Positions 22,900-34,717 of a DNA stretch of 64,000 nucleotides are shown here, piece after piece (the first letter of the stretch is position 1; each line of letters starts with the position of its first letter). This DNA is from Sodiomyces alkalinus F11. Taxonomy: Eukaryota > Ascomycota > Sordariomycetes > Glomerellales > Plectosphaerellaceae. A program made the position numbers and the translations under genes. The notes beneath the pieces were generated by a model that saw only the letters and a list, made by a program, of their open reading frames with translations, was not told where the DNA came from and ran no database searches. The stretch spans positions 1,415,471 to 1,479,470 of the forward strand of contig NW_021167079.1 of the NCBI RefSeq assembly GCF_003711515.1. Direction: 5' to 3'.

Positions 22900-25895
22900 G
22901 GAGGCTTTAGCTTATTAATTATCGGGGCGGGCGTAATAGACAGGGCATTATCAGGCGTAGGGGTAATAGTCGTGGTATTCGTAAATAATACAGGATATTC
23001 GGGTCCTAGGGGTAAGGAGTCCGTGTAAAAGGCTTTTTTAGGGGTTAAGCGGATAACTTTATAAGGCTTTACCTAGCTACCGATTAACCTTAGCGTCTCC
23101 TCGTAGTCCGCGAGGATAGCTCTATTAGTGGAGAGGAGGTAAACTATAGGAACCTTAACCTCTATCTCTAAAAGGTGCTTTAGGCTCTTTTCTCGGACCT
23201 TCTATATAATAGCCTCCTAATTAAATAAATTAAGGGTATCCTTCTAAGCCGAGGCTTATAAGGCAGGCCGGGTAGTAGTTAAGGTAGTAGTAAGTCCAGA
23301 TATAGGGGCTATCGAATTAGGGGTTAGACTATCGTCTATATCGGTATCGTTAACTATCTCTATAACCCTTTAGGAGCTTTCTGGAGTCGATAGGGTCTAT
23401 TAAACGGCCTAATCAGGGGAACCAGCTACTTTTAGCGTGGGTTTACTAATTCTACCGCTCCTAGTAGTGCGAAGAGGGTCCTAGGGGTCGGTCGAAGTGT
23501 GTCGAGATATAGACGCAGTATACACTCTAGCAGTAATAAAGTTAATAGATCCCGTAACCTTAGTAACCCTTAAGGCTTAAGTGGCTTAGGTAGCCTGACT
23601 ATTCTAACCGGTCTACTGCTTCTATGCCTGCTTAACTATATACTTAATTATAAGCCTATTAGTCTTATTAGTCTTATAGGGGAGGGTAACGGGCTAAAAG
23701 ATCTTAATATAGAGGTCTATAAGCTCCTTAAATCGGCTATAGAGCTTAGTAGCTAGCTAATATAGTATAAGGCATCGGTATAGCTAGTACTTATTAACTT
23801 ATAGCTCGCTCTTTAGGCAGGCTACCTAGGTACCGGTTTAATCTATAACTAAATACGCGGAGAACTCCTACTTAACTAGGTTATAGGCGCTATCGTGGAT
23901 TAGGATAGGGTAGTTATCTCTCCGATACCCTTCTTAGCCGTAGTAGTAGCAGCGAGCTAGCGGGGGCTGGCTATTACTCTAGGCATCTCTTTACTATCCT
24001 AGGCGGTTATCGTGTTATTAGGTCGGGCGGCTATCGTTACGCCGGTTATTATATTTAGAGCGGGGTCCTCCGTAGTAGATCTTCTCGGTATACTAGGCGT
24101 TATTAGGCTAGGAAGCCGTACCGTTAGCCTGATTAGGGGTGGCGAAGTGTACTAAAGCAGTTATCGTAGGCTAAGGGGCGTGTTTAAGGACGGTGTAGAA
24201 GGCGTTTTTTAGGTTAGACTTCGTGGCGAGGAGGGCTTAGACCTTCTCTATACCTATCCTCTTAGATAGGGCGAGTACTTAGGCGGTAATGCCCCTAACG
24301 CCTTTAGCTCTATTATAGATAAGGGAAATAGTATACTTCTCGAGGAGGTCGGCGAGCTTATCTATATCCGATTAAGAGGCTATAGACTCCTAGACTATAG
24401 TAGGCCGCCTTAAGATCGTGGGCTGGAAAGCGGTACTATTAGACTGATTAGACTTAGTTATACCTAATATAGCGTCCTTATCTATAAGCTTACCCTTTAC
24501 TTCCTAGATATCCGTAGACCACTCGCGTAGTAGGTCTAAAAGTAGCTTATAGCTCTTAACTATCTTTCTTAAGTCGGTGCCTCGAATCTTAAGCTTATTA
24601 GTAATAAATATATAGATATCCTTATATAGAATAGTAAGGACGATACCGTAGAGCTCGTAGTCCTTAATAAAAGTGCCTTAGACCCGCTCTGCCTTAGCCT
24701 TCTAGATAGTAATTTACTATAGTAAGTCCCTAACCTAATAAACGCTATTAATCTTATACGTCTTATACTTTACCCGAAGCTAATAAACCTCGTAAGAAAA
24801 GTTAAGTTAGTAGTCAGGATCTAGATAAGAGAACTCTTTAACGAGCTTCTTAACTAGATTAGACTAACCGCCCTTATCGGCTTAAACCACTTTAATTAGG
24901 CATTCGATAGCGGGACGAATAGCCGTGTCCGTGTATAGGTTAACGTAAATAATCTTATCGGCTTTACTAAGGCGGTTAAGCTTAGTATAGTTATTATACT
25001 GCTAAAGGAATATGGAGAGGGACTTACTACTAAAGCGGGGAGCTCTAGTAGCGAGGGGATTTAGGGGTACTCTTAACGTAGCGGTGGCAGGGGGCAGGGC
25101 TCTAATAACCTTAGCAATAATACTCTCTCGGTCATAGCTTATTAAGGCTTATAGCAGCTTAATCAGGTCTTTAGCGGTAGTAGGGGAAACGTTTAAAGCG
25201 GGCTAGGCAGTAAAGATAGGCTAGACAGGGGCAGTAATAGGGGTAGTGTCAGGGGCAGTTATCGAAATAGTAGCCGAAGCCGCAGCAGATATAGCAGTCG
25301 GCCTAGAAGCGGGCGGAGGCAAGGCCGTAGTCCTAATATCGTGGTTCCCCTAATCAGGGGCAGCAGAAATAGCAGGCGTAAGAATAAGGGGAATAGCCGG
25401 CGAGGGAGCCTTATCGTTAGAGTCGCTAACGACGATAACAGGGGTAGGCTCACGATACTAAGTCTAAGTATCTACAGTATTTTAGGTATAAGTACGAGGG
25501 GGTAGGCGAATAATAATAATAGGGTTAGGCCGCTTAGGGTATTCAGGGAAAGGTTCTTCGAACTAATCGTCTAGCGAGAAGATCCTATAGGTATTCTAGA
25601 TACTAGCTAGGTTATTATATATATTATCTCGTCTTAATAAGAGTAATAAGGTCTTTAACGAGAGGGCGGTCTTAGGTTTTACTCCTTAATACTTATCTTC
25701 GGGGTCTAGCTTTTCTAACTCACCTCGAAGGAAGAGGCCCCCTACGATTAGGAGATTATCTATTAGTAAAGGGGCTATACTCACGGCTATTAATATTAAA
25801 AGCACTACCCGCTAAGCCTCGTAAAGAAGTATCACGACCTACTCACGGGGTCTATAGAGGTCCTTACTAGACTATCGGGTCCTCTTATAAGGCAT
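22900..25895 (-). pseudogene. gag: Element C gag, long frame with zinc knuckle and SIM-like motif
   Basis: The start is chosen at an intact ATG (25895), followed by MPYKRTR. The frame stays in register with the zinc knuckle at residues 649-662, the protease and the RT, so no indel has occurred in about 4.6 kb. The knuckle C-x2-C-x4-H-x4-C reads C649, Y652, Y657, Y662: only the first ligand survives. Around residues 153-159 stands VIVVSDS followed by NDK, which matches a SUMO-interacting motif (hydrophobic core plus acidic/Ser tail). Ala/Pro/Thr-rich linkers surround it. At roughly 650 residues before the knuckle this Gag is long for the family. Gln/Trp codons read as stops. Confidence 0.8.
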
Positions 25896-26373
25896 TATTA
25901 TTTCGCTCCTATACTTAGTATTAGCTTTTTATTAGGTTTACTAGGGGTTAATTACCCTAATCCGGGCAAGCTACTCTTAGCGGTCTTATCTTTTCTTCGC
26001 CGTTATACGAGAATCTATTTTAATTAATAGTAGGGGTTATAAGCCCCCTATCGAGTCTATTCTATATCCGGAATCTAACTCTATCGCGATCTAATCGGTT
26101 TCTTCTATTTCTATAATTACCACCTCCGTGGCGGCGGGTCTTATAATTAAAAGTGTTAATACTTCTTTAACTCTTACCTAAGCAGTTATTTCTTTTCCTA
26201 ATCTTATTAGGGCAAATCTCCTTTCGGTCTTAAAGCGTTAAATCCTTCCTTAGTCGTTATCTTTATATTCTTCTTAGGGTTATTAACTAATAGTCCATTT
26301 AGGAGGGCCGGAACCTCCCTTAAACGCCTCTATTACTCTAATCAGGGTTAGAACACTTTAGGAACGCCGAATA
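25896..26373 (-). other. Element C leader between PBS and gag
   Basis: These 478 bases lie between the primer site and the gag ATG. I see no frame of their own; gag-like triplets upstream of the ATG are broken. It probably holds the packaging signal. Confidence 0.4.
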
Positions 26374-26392
26374 AATCCGCCTCCGAGCACTA
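26374..26392 (-). other. Element C tRNA primer-binding site
   Basis: Three bases inside the 5' LTR on the minus strand lies TAGTGCTCGGAGGCGGATT, where TAG is probably a mutated TGG. Its complement ends AGCACCA and can be cut into T-loop, T-stem, a 7-base acceptor strand, a discriminator base and CCA, so it fits a tRNA 3' end. I cannot name the tRNA. It supports the minus orientation. Confidence 0.6.
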
Positions 26393-26395
26393 TAT

Positions 26396-26750
26396 TATAA
26401 CTATATAAAGACGTAGTAGTACTAGATCGTTAAGATAAAGATCAGATAAAGAGGTTAGTCTATAAGACCACGATACATAACCAAAACATAACTAACACCG
26501 CTATAACCTTTAGCGAAGAAGTAGATCGGTAGTCACTATTCTAATCAGGGCACGTAAGTTAAACTAGAAAGATACCTTAAACGTAGAATAAGTAATTATA
26601 AAAGAGGATAATAATTATATCTTAATTCCTCGATAGGGACGTCCCGAGCCTGTCCTTAATATATATATAGGCAGTGGATCCAGCGGCCTTAAACGGGGGG
26701 TTATATAACCGTCTGCCGAACTACTCCAACGCCGTATCTGCGCGGTTATA
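26396..26750 (-). repeat. Element C 5' LTR
   Basis: This is the second copy of the LTR at 12489. On the minus strand it runs TATAAC to GTTATA and is followed by a tRNA-type primer site. The shared block CGATAGGGACGTCCCGAGCC is intact in both copies. Confidence 0.9.
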
Positions 26751-27718
26751 ATATATCGCCGTATACTCGGCTTATTAAGGCGCTTAGGTACTAAGGTATA
26801 AATGGCACGGATAACTATAATCGTTATTACTATTATTATACCCGTTTTAAGAAATCGCTATAGACTTTATTACGGGTTTCCTACCCGTAAAGGGCAGAGA
26901 TAGTTAAACTTATAACGCTATACTAATAATCATCGACCGCTTAACGAGGTATACGCTTTTTATACCGATCTATAAGACACTTATAGTACCCCGGTTAGCT
27001 ACTATCCTTTATAGCGAGGTTAAGTATTATTTCGGGCGCCTAAAGGGAATTATAAGCGATAGGGATAAGCTTATTATAAGTCTGTTTTAGGAGGAGTTCT
27101 ACCGCGAGAGGGTAACTACTTACCGATTATCTATTATATTTTACCCTTAGATGGACGGGTAGACTAAACGGACGTACTAGACACTATTTAAGTTCTTAAG
27201 AATAATAGGTACAGAGGCCGCTAATTACTAGCCGATCTGGTTATAAGAGGCTAAGTTTGCGTATAATAATAGCCTATATAGTTCTATTAGAGTATCCTTA
27301 TATAAGGCGTTTTACGGGTATTACCTAAGGATAGTAGAGTACGTTAAACCTAGAAACGATACCACAGTATAAGGCGTTAAGGAACGCGTTAAACGGTTAG
27401 CGGATATCCGCTAATAGATCTGCGCCTATTAAGAGGCAGCGGTTAAGACCTAGGCTAAGCACTATAATAAGAGGTATAAGCCTAGGAGTTTCGAAAAGGG
27501 AGAATTTATAGGGCTCGCTACTATTAATTTCTTATTTAAGGCCGGCTTAAAACTCGCGCCGCGGTATATCCGGGTAGAGATTTTAGAGCGGATCGGTAAG
27601 CTAGCGTATAGGGTTTGCCTGCTACCGTAGTACTTAAGGATATATAACGTGTTTTTAGTATCGCTATTAGAACCGTGGAAAGACGGGCTTATACCCGAGG
27701 GTTCGGCGAATAACCTAC
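26751..27718 (+). pseudogene. pol: Element B pol, second part: integrase core
   Basis: It continues the frame broken at 12488 and is collinear with 57350-58310. It shows IDFITGFLPVKG (first catalytic Asp kept), LIIIDRLTRYTLFI, an IISDRDKL-like second block, and the GVKERVKRLADIR and APRYIRVEILERIGKLAYRV regions of gypsy integrase C-termini. It is interrupted at 27718 by element D. A minus-strand open frame at 27462-27806 is a shadow that runs across the D boundary. Confidence 0.85.
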
Positions 27719-28016
27719 TGTTCAGAAGGAGATATAGGTCTACCCCGAAGGGACAAGGACCAGAGGGTAATAGAGAGTGACAGATAAGGATCGTAGTCTT
27801 ATACAAGGGGAGGCCAACTATAGGTTAACTAGTAGTTAATAGGAAGAATATCTTAAAGGTAGGTAGTAGTATAGAGGAGAGATAATCGCTAACCCCTTCC
27901 TTCCAGAATAGTCTAGCTCTCCGTCTTATATAATAAATATCCACTTATTAGTTAGTCGGTAATCCATTGCTATATTCTAGTACCTCCTAAGTCTTCCTTA
28001 TATCCTACACCTAATA
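27719..28016 (-). repeat. Element D 3' LTR
   Basis: This 298-bp copy matches 43011-43308 and keeps TGTTCAG at its left end where the other has TATTAAG. Both contain AGATAATCGCT (27880-27890 here), which can pair with the primer site next to the 5' LTR. Confidence 0.92.
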
Positions 28017-28697
28017 GGCTACCCCTTCCTAGAATAAGGCCTACCCTTAGGCTATAGCTAGTTACGGAGTACCCGTAGGGTGGGTAGTAGTTATCGGGTA
28101 AGGCGAGTGGGTTAATAGTACTATCGGTGATACGTGGGTCAGAGCTTAAAGAAAATAAAGCCGTAGGTAATCCACTGTTAAGTGACGGTAGAGCTAAAGG
28201 CTTAAAATATATCCTAACCTTAAATAGTGGTACTAGAGGATATTTTTAGGGGAAGAGAATAAAGAGAAAATTCCTTACGAAGTATGCTATGTTAGGTATA
28301 TATAAAGGCGTGGAAAGACCTACTATAGGTAGCTAACCGTTAATTAGACGGTGGTTTATAGTGATTTATTATAAAAAATAAGTCTATAAGAGATATATCT
28401 TTATATAATAATAGGTATAAAATAAAAGTTTAAAGTAGCTGTTTACCCACTATTAGATAGTAGTAGTATTATTAAACGGCTAATATCTCCCCGTTTATTA
28501 AACGCGTTCGTATTATTTATTCCGTGAATAGGGAAGTGCGTTACCAATAATAAAGGCGCGCCTGCCCTTCTATACGTAAATAGGAAAACGGTAGGTAAGA
28601 TAAGTAGGGCCTCCGTAATTATATAAAGGATCTTTTCGGCTATAAGCCTCTTTTCCTTTTCTTCTTCTTTTTCCTCTTTAGGTTCCCGAAGGAGGTT
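28017..28697. other. Element D 3' noncoding region with polypurine tract and possible antisense promoter
   Basis: On the minus strand the polypurine tract AGGAAGGGG lies at about 28022-28030, next to the 3' LTR. On the plus strand TATATAAAGGATC (about 28621) and a long pyrimidine run (TTTTCCTTTTCTTCTTCTTT, about 28653) look like a promoter pointing toward the antisense frame at 36124. Element E now separates them. I see no reading frame in this stretch. Confidence 0.45.
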
Positions 28698-28702
28698 ATA
28701 AG

Positions 28703-29138
28703 TTTTGGATATTAATATTATTACTAATAATATCCTTAATATCTTTCGAGTATATCCTTTGTACTCGAATAAAGGATATCTTCCCGGTAATCCTAGACCG
28801 TTCTCTTTCGAGTCAGTTCATCTATTACGAGTCAGACAAAGGATACAATGGATTACGATGTTACTACGATATCGATATATATTATAGTACTATTACGATA
28901 TCGATCCTTTACAAAGAATAAAGGATATTAACCCGTTCCCTCGGTTCGGTTCTTCCTTTCTTTATTCTTTATTCTTAATCCTTAATCCTTTATCTTAATC
29001 CCTTTTTCGATCCGAAGAAGAGATAATACGCGCATAGAGATCCTACCTTATAATCCCATTATTACCTTCTTATTTTTCCACTGCTTTTCGTGACTTTCGT
29101 CCCTTCCGTTTATCCGATATCGTTAGATATCTTTAAAA
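28703..29138 (+). repeat. Element E 5' LTR
   Basis: This is a 436-bp copy of 35338-35772 that differs mainly by transitions. It contains the palindrome-rich GATATTAATATTATTACTAA start and the repeated string GAATAAAGGATAT. The short open frame at 28705-28887 is not a gene. Confidence 0.95.
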
Positions 29139-29150
29139 GGTTATAAGCCC
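29139..29150 (+). other. Element E primer-binding site, initiator-Met half-tRNA type
   Basis: GGTTATAAGCCC directly follows the LTR. With one TG-to-TA change it equals GGTTATGAGCCC, the complement of the anticodon-loop strand of initiator tRNA-Met (GGGCTCATAACC). Copia-group elements use an internal fragment of that tRNA as primer. Confidence 0.65.
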
Positions 29151-29936
29151 GGAAAAGCTCGACTAAAGTCTCGAAATAACGTATTTCTTAATTACCTACG
29201 GTCGTAAGCTAAAAAGAGAATCCCCCGATTCTAAACAATAGTCCCTATTCCTATCCGATATTCCTCTTTACATACTACCGATACTACCTTCCTACCTTCC
29301 TACCGACCTATTTTCCTATATCTACGATTCTACGGTTCGATCGGTCGGTCGGCTTAGTCGTACGCTTATAAATCTATAAAATCAGAAAAATCACAAAAGC
29401 TACGATTACGTGAATTGAACAGGGGCACTATTCTTTACGTACGGATATAATAACCACTATACTACGAGGGCTGTTCTAGTTATTAATACTAGGATATCTT
29501 CGTTGCTTATAAGTCTTTAGTTCTACCTGAGATTTCCCCTATATGTTTTCCGACCGTGGAATCCTATATAAATATCGTGTTTTCTACGCGACCGTGAATC
29601 CCCTCGCTACGCGAAGACCTATTTTAGGATCCTCGCGAATAAAGGAATCATACCGGCCCCACTTTGGATCCGCCGGAATAAAGGAATACTGTCTTTGGAA
29701 ATAAAGGAATTCTGTTATTCGCACGTACGGGTATTGTTTTCTTTATTTACGAAGCTATTTTTCCTCTTTCAGAATAAAGAACTATATACCGGTTCCACTT
29801 TGGACCCGCACGAATAAAGGCATCGCTATAGTAACCACGTCTGTGCTCAGAATAAAGAAAATAATAAAGCAAAGGACTATTTTCCTTATTTATAGTATAA
29901 CTTCGTTAGTTCTTATCTAAAATAAACAAAAAAATA
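29151..29936 (+). other. Element E leader with repeated units
   Basis: This is a long noncoding leader of about 790 bp before gag. Two similar blocks around 29637-29690 and 29770-29825 share GAATAAAG, ACCGG, CCACTTTGGA and CGGAATAAAGG-like strings. A tRNA-like relic lies on the minus strand at 29400-29471. I see no protein frame. Confidence 0.5.
29400..29471 (-). other. tRNA-like relic in copia leader
   Basis: On the minus strand GCCCTCG is followed by TAGTATAGTGGTTATTA, which fits a tRNA D-arm and the Pol III A box (TRGYNNARNNG). About 35 bases on, GTTCAATTC fits the B box/T-loop. The acceptor 3' side and anticodon stem do not pair, so this is at most a decayed tRNA or tRNA-derived piece, and no anticodon can be named. 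Confidence 0.35.
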
Positions 29937-31095
29937 CCGTTCAGGAGCTCTAAAGATATCCGCGCAGGCTGAACTTAAGGAAATCAACGTGAAGAAGCTA
30001 AAGGGTAGTCATGACTACTAAATCTAGACGATAGCTATACGTGCTTACTTCGCACGTAAGGGAAAGCTTCTAAAAGAGCTTATAAAACCCCTGTCTAAAG
30101 ATACCTCTAATAAGGTAAAAGAAGAAGATTTAAAGACTACTAGAGATCTACTCTCCGCTCTATAAGACGGGCCCCTAATGCAGATTCAGGATCTTAATTT
30201 TGCTTCAGAAATCTGGGAAGAGCTAAAATCCCTATACGAGAAAAAGGGTTTTTAAGTAGACTACGACGTCCTTACGTCGTTTTTTAACCTAGATATCTTA
30301 GAATTCCCCACGCTTAAGGACTTTTTATATAAAGTCTAAGAAAGGTTGATTATCCTTCGAGGAAGGGATATTATTCTACTAGATAAGGTGGTTTTTGCCT
30401 GGACTCTAAACCGCCTCGATAAGCGTTACGACGTAATCACCTCGTAGATCACGTAGGCTCTTCGGTATGATATCGATAGCTATACGTTCGATAAAATCGT
30501 TACTAAATTAATAGACGCGTCGAGGAAAATCGACTCTTCCACCTCGAAGGCCTTGCTTATAAAAGTATAGAAAAATCAGAAAAAATAGTCGAATAGCAGC
30601 TAATAGCAGAAGAACCAGAAGACCCTTTTCTGTAGTAACTGTAAAAGGTCTAGATACCTATCGACGAACTGTTTCTTTTTACACCCTGAAAAAGCCCCTA
30701 CTGGCTGGGTAGTTAAGGGAAATTCAGGATCGAGGAAAAATACCTAAAATCGGGTAAATAAAAATAAAAAGCCTCCGAAGAAGACTAAGACGGCACCGTC
30801 GAAGCTATCATTACGAGAGACGGAAATACTGAATTTATTCCGTTAGTGCGAGTAACAGAAGCTCCTAGGGAAAATAAGTAATAACGAAACTATTAATTTA
30901 GTTTCTGATTTACCCCTTACGGAGGAGCCTTTTTCGGAAGCTGATGCCGACGATGAAGCCGAAGAAGAAGAAGAATCAGAAGAAGAAAAAGAAAAAGAAG
31001 AAGAAGATTAGGAAGAAGAAGAAGAAGACGTTCCTATTATGGCTAAGGCTACACGTCTTCCTGACCCCTACGCGGAAGACCTGATGGATATTGAA
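29937..31095 (+). pseudogene. gag: Element E gag
   Basis: This is a capsid and nucleocapsid frame on the plus strand. It has the UBN2-like copia Gag pattern (FASEIWEELKSLYEKKG, LDILEFPTLKDFL, ALRYDIDSYTFDKIV). A zinc knuckle at about 30631-30675 reads CSNCKRSRYLSTNC, with Tyr in place of His. It continues into a Glu-rich run coded by GAA repeats (about 30958-31030) before protease. TAA/TAG interrupt it at several Gln codons (such as HDY-stop-I-stop-T). Confidence 0.8.
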
Positions 31096-34000
31096 TAGGT
31101 ATTTATTCTTTAAAATAAACCCTAAATTAATAAAGATACTAATATAAATATAGGACGGGTAGTGGAAAAGATTAACAGGATTTCTTCTGATAGTTTAACT
31201 AAATTAGATTTGAATTTTTGTATTGATAGTGGTGCTACAGCACACGTTATAGTAAATAAAACGCTCTTTTCTACGTATAAAACTACCGAAAGTACTGCTA
31301 GTTAGGGTGATACAAATAAAATAAAAATAACAGGTACTAGTGACTATTATATTAAATTCAGAGATTCAGGAAGAATAATACTACTTCAGAACTATTTATA
31401 TATTCCCGAATTAGGTACTAATATCATCAGCCTTCCCGTCCTAGATAAGAAGAAAATCTACGGCCTTACAGGAAATAACCAGCTTATTCTATTCCAAAAT
31501 AACCAAAATAAAACCACCGACGTTTATACTACAGCTATTTTACATAACGGCCTTTACTAGGCTTCGGCACGGGCCCTAGCGTACGGGGGGGTAACGGGGT
31601 CGTCACGGTCCTCAAAGCCCCATAGTGCTATAAATATAACAGGAACAAAGAAGACTATTTCAGATAAAAGAAAAGGAATAAAGAAACAGATTGTAGGAAC
31701 AAAGGAACAGTCAGGCATAAAAAACACGGTCTCAGAAAATACCCACTTAAAGACCCACTCTTCAGGGGCATAAAGGAATAAACAGGTCGTAGAACAAAGC
31801 AAAGAATAACCAGTAAAGCCGGCAGAATAAAGAATAGAATAAAGAGACCGAAATAACCGTCGGAAAATAATAAACAACAAAGAAAACATAACGCTATAGC
31901 ACTACAGAATAGGTCATATTAATCCCACTACTTTAAAATATATAAATAAAGATACTATAAATATATCTAAAGAAGATATACTAGAAATACAGAGCTATGA
32001 AGCCTATAGAAAAAGCAAGTCAGCTACGCTTACGAATAAAGAATCCATTAATAAATATAAGGATTTTTCGTACCTTGAAAAGGTTTATATGGATTTATGC
32101 GGGCCTGTTAACCCTATAACCTATAATAGAAAGCGTTGGATTCTTTTCATAATAGACCGTTCCACACGGTATCTATGGGCAAAACTGCTTGTAGATAAAT
32201 CAGAAATAACTGTTATAAACGCAATAAAAGAGTGGAAGATTCCCGTTGAAAATAATAAATATAATATAAAAATAAAAGAAGTAGATACCGACGGCGGGAA
32301 AGAATTCACGAATGCCTTGTTTAAAAGACTGTTCGTCGGTGTAAATCATAATATAAAACCCCCGTATACCCACGAGACTTAAGGCTCGATAGAACGGGTT
32401 ATAAGGACTATAATGGAAAAAGTCCGTTATTTTCTTTTCTACTCAGGCCTACCTAAATACCTTTAGGGGGATACTGTTTATTCAGCAGTTTATACGTATA
32501 ATAGAATACCTAATTTAACAGTAGACTTTAAAACGCCCTACGAATTAGTAGAAAATCGTAAACCTATTATAAATAATATTCGGGTTTGGGGTTCCGTTGT
32601 ATATGATAAAAACAACGACCCGAAAACAAAGAAACTGGATCCACGAGCACTTCAGGGTGCTTTAGTAGGTTATAACGATTATAACTATAAACTATATAAC
32701 CCTCGATCTAGGAAGATAACCTGGTATCGTGACGTTTATATTCTAGAAAATCAGTTTCTGACTTCTTCTTCAGATACTAGAATTAATAAAAATGACCCTG
32801 TAACCTATATAAATAATAATAATAAGTCTCCTACTATACCGCAGGTAGAACCGGTTTCCGACCCCGAGTCTCATCTACTCGGCGAGTACTATAATAATAC
32901 TAAACATACGTTTAGGTCTATCTAAACTGAAGAAGAAGATAAGGATAAGAATAATAATAATAAAAGACGAAAGGGTCTTCGAGCAGCGGGCGGTATTATT
33001 CCAGCCGAAAATAATAATAAGGATAATATAACCGACCCGGTTAATAACGGCCTTAAATCCAGGTTAGAAATTCAAATCCCTTCTAAATCTTCGAAGGAAA
33101 AAGATAACGATTATATATCGTACGATAATAATAAGCGCTTATTATATATAACTGAAGATACTATACTCGGGAACCTATAGTTTTAAGAAGATTCCCACTT
33201 TCTTTTAACTGTAAATTCTTTATACGAACCAGCTACTTATAAACAGGCTATGAACTGCTCTGATAAAGATACGTGGATAGAAGCTATGGAAGCTGAAATA
33301 ACAGAACTTGAACATAGAAACACCTGGGATTTAATAAGTATGAAAGATACGCCTTAATATAATAATAATAATAATAATAATAATAAGCAGAAAAATACCT
33401 TAAACGTCTTAGGAGGCCGTTAGGTATATAAGATTAAATATAACGATAAAGGCGAGGCTATAAAATATAAAGCACGATGGTGTATACAAGGGTTTAATTA
33501 AGTCCTCGGTATTAATTATTTAGAAACCTTTTCTACCACCTGTAGACCTGAGAGCTATAGATTAGCTTTTATACTAGGCGTCTCCCTAGGCTGGAATTTT
33601 AGACAGTTCGACGTAAAGAACTCTTTCGTTCACGCCGATATAGATACCGAGATTTATACCATATAACCCACAGGCTTCGAGGAAAAAGAAGGCTTGAATA
33701 AACTAGTTTGTAAACTAAATAAAGCTTTATACGGTTTAAAATAAAGCCCCCGGCTTTGGTATAATTTCCTAGTAAAAATACTCCGCGATATCGGCTGCCT
33801 AGTCTCTGATTTCGACAACGGTATATTTACTTTTTATAAGAATAAAACAGACCGTGCTATACTACTATGCCATGTAGACGATATAGTAATACTAAGCCCT
33901 TCTACTATAACGATACAGTATTTATTTACTGAAATGTCGAAGAAGATTTCACTTAAAGAACTAGGTGAACTTTATACCTTTTTAGGCCACGAAATTACTA

Positions 34001-34652
34001 TAAATAAATCAAATAAGACCCTTTCTATAAATCAATTGCCTTATACGAATAAGATCCTTGATAAGTATAATAAACGAAGCCTCAAACGCGTTAATACCCC
34101 CTATATAAATAAAAAGGTCCTTATACTAAATCAAGAATAGGCGTCGAAAGCCGATATTAAAATATACTAACAAGAAATCGGTGCTTTATTATATTTAGCA
34201 CTACACTTAAGACCAGATATAACCTACGCTGTTAATAAGTGTGCTCGATATATGAGTAATCCATCTTTAGAGCATACTATAGCGTTAAATCGAGTCTAGG
34301 CTTATATAAATACTTTTCCTAATATCGGGCTTTTATATAACTATTCTAATAAAAAAGACCTTAATATATACGGTTATTCTGATGCTAGTTTTTCAGATAT
34401 AATCGAAGACAGGACTTCTACGTTAGGGTACATCTACTATATAGGTGTAAATAATTTAATAAGCTGGACTTCTACTAAACAGAAAGTCGTTGCTTTATCA
34501 ATAACAGAATCAGAATATATGGCTTTAACCGAAGCTTCTAAAGAAGGAATCTATATATATAATATATATACAGACCTAGTAGATAGCCTTAGGTTATTTA
34601 CTGATATAAATTTTGGTTTGTATAATAATAATAATAATAAGAATCATAATAA

Positions 34653-34717
<65 letters not shown>

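Larger units (their letters stand above)
12489..26750 (-). mobile_element. Element C: 14.3-kb Ty3/gypsy element with extra genes, including a Ulp1-like protease
   Basis: Two 355-356-bp LTRs with TATAAC/GTTATA ends (former TGTAAC/GTTACA) flank the unit. The 4-bp target ATAT is duplicated (12485-12488 and 26751-26754), and removing the element rejoins the integrase of B exactly as in uninterrupted G (57350). The gag-pol frame runs on the minus strand from an intact ATG at 25895. Between pol and the 3' LTR lie about 5.4 kb that ordinary gypsy elements do not have: a sense frame with C48-protease features, a divergent unknown frame, a small membrane-like frame and a repeat-rich spacer. The integrase end lacks a chromodomain, so C belongs to a different clade from A, B and D. 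Confidence 0.9.

Noticed and set aside
25259..25453. 64-codon minus-strand Leu/Arg-rich frame
   Set aside because: It is in another frame of the Pro/Ala-rich part of the Gag of C; the true frame there contains VIVVSDS and is in register with the ATG at 25895.
27462..27806. 114-codon minus-strand frame
   Set aside because: It crosses the B/D insertion boundary, so it cannot be an ancestral gene.
28705..28887. Open frames in both copia LTRs (also 35340-35555)
   Set aside because: They lie wholly in LTR sequence, and the two copies give different products.
31557..31889. 110-codon minus-strand open frame with many Phe/Leu
   Set aside because: It is the complement of the Lys/Thr-rich linker of copia pol; poly-Lys codons read as Phe on the other strand. 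No promoter or conservation supports it.
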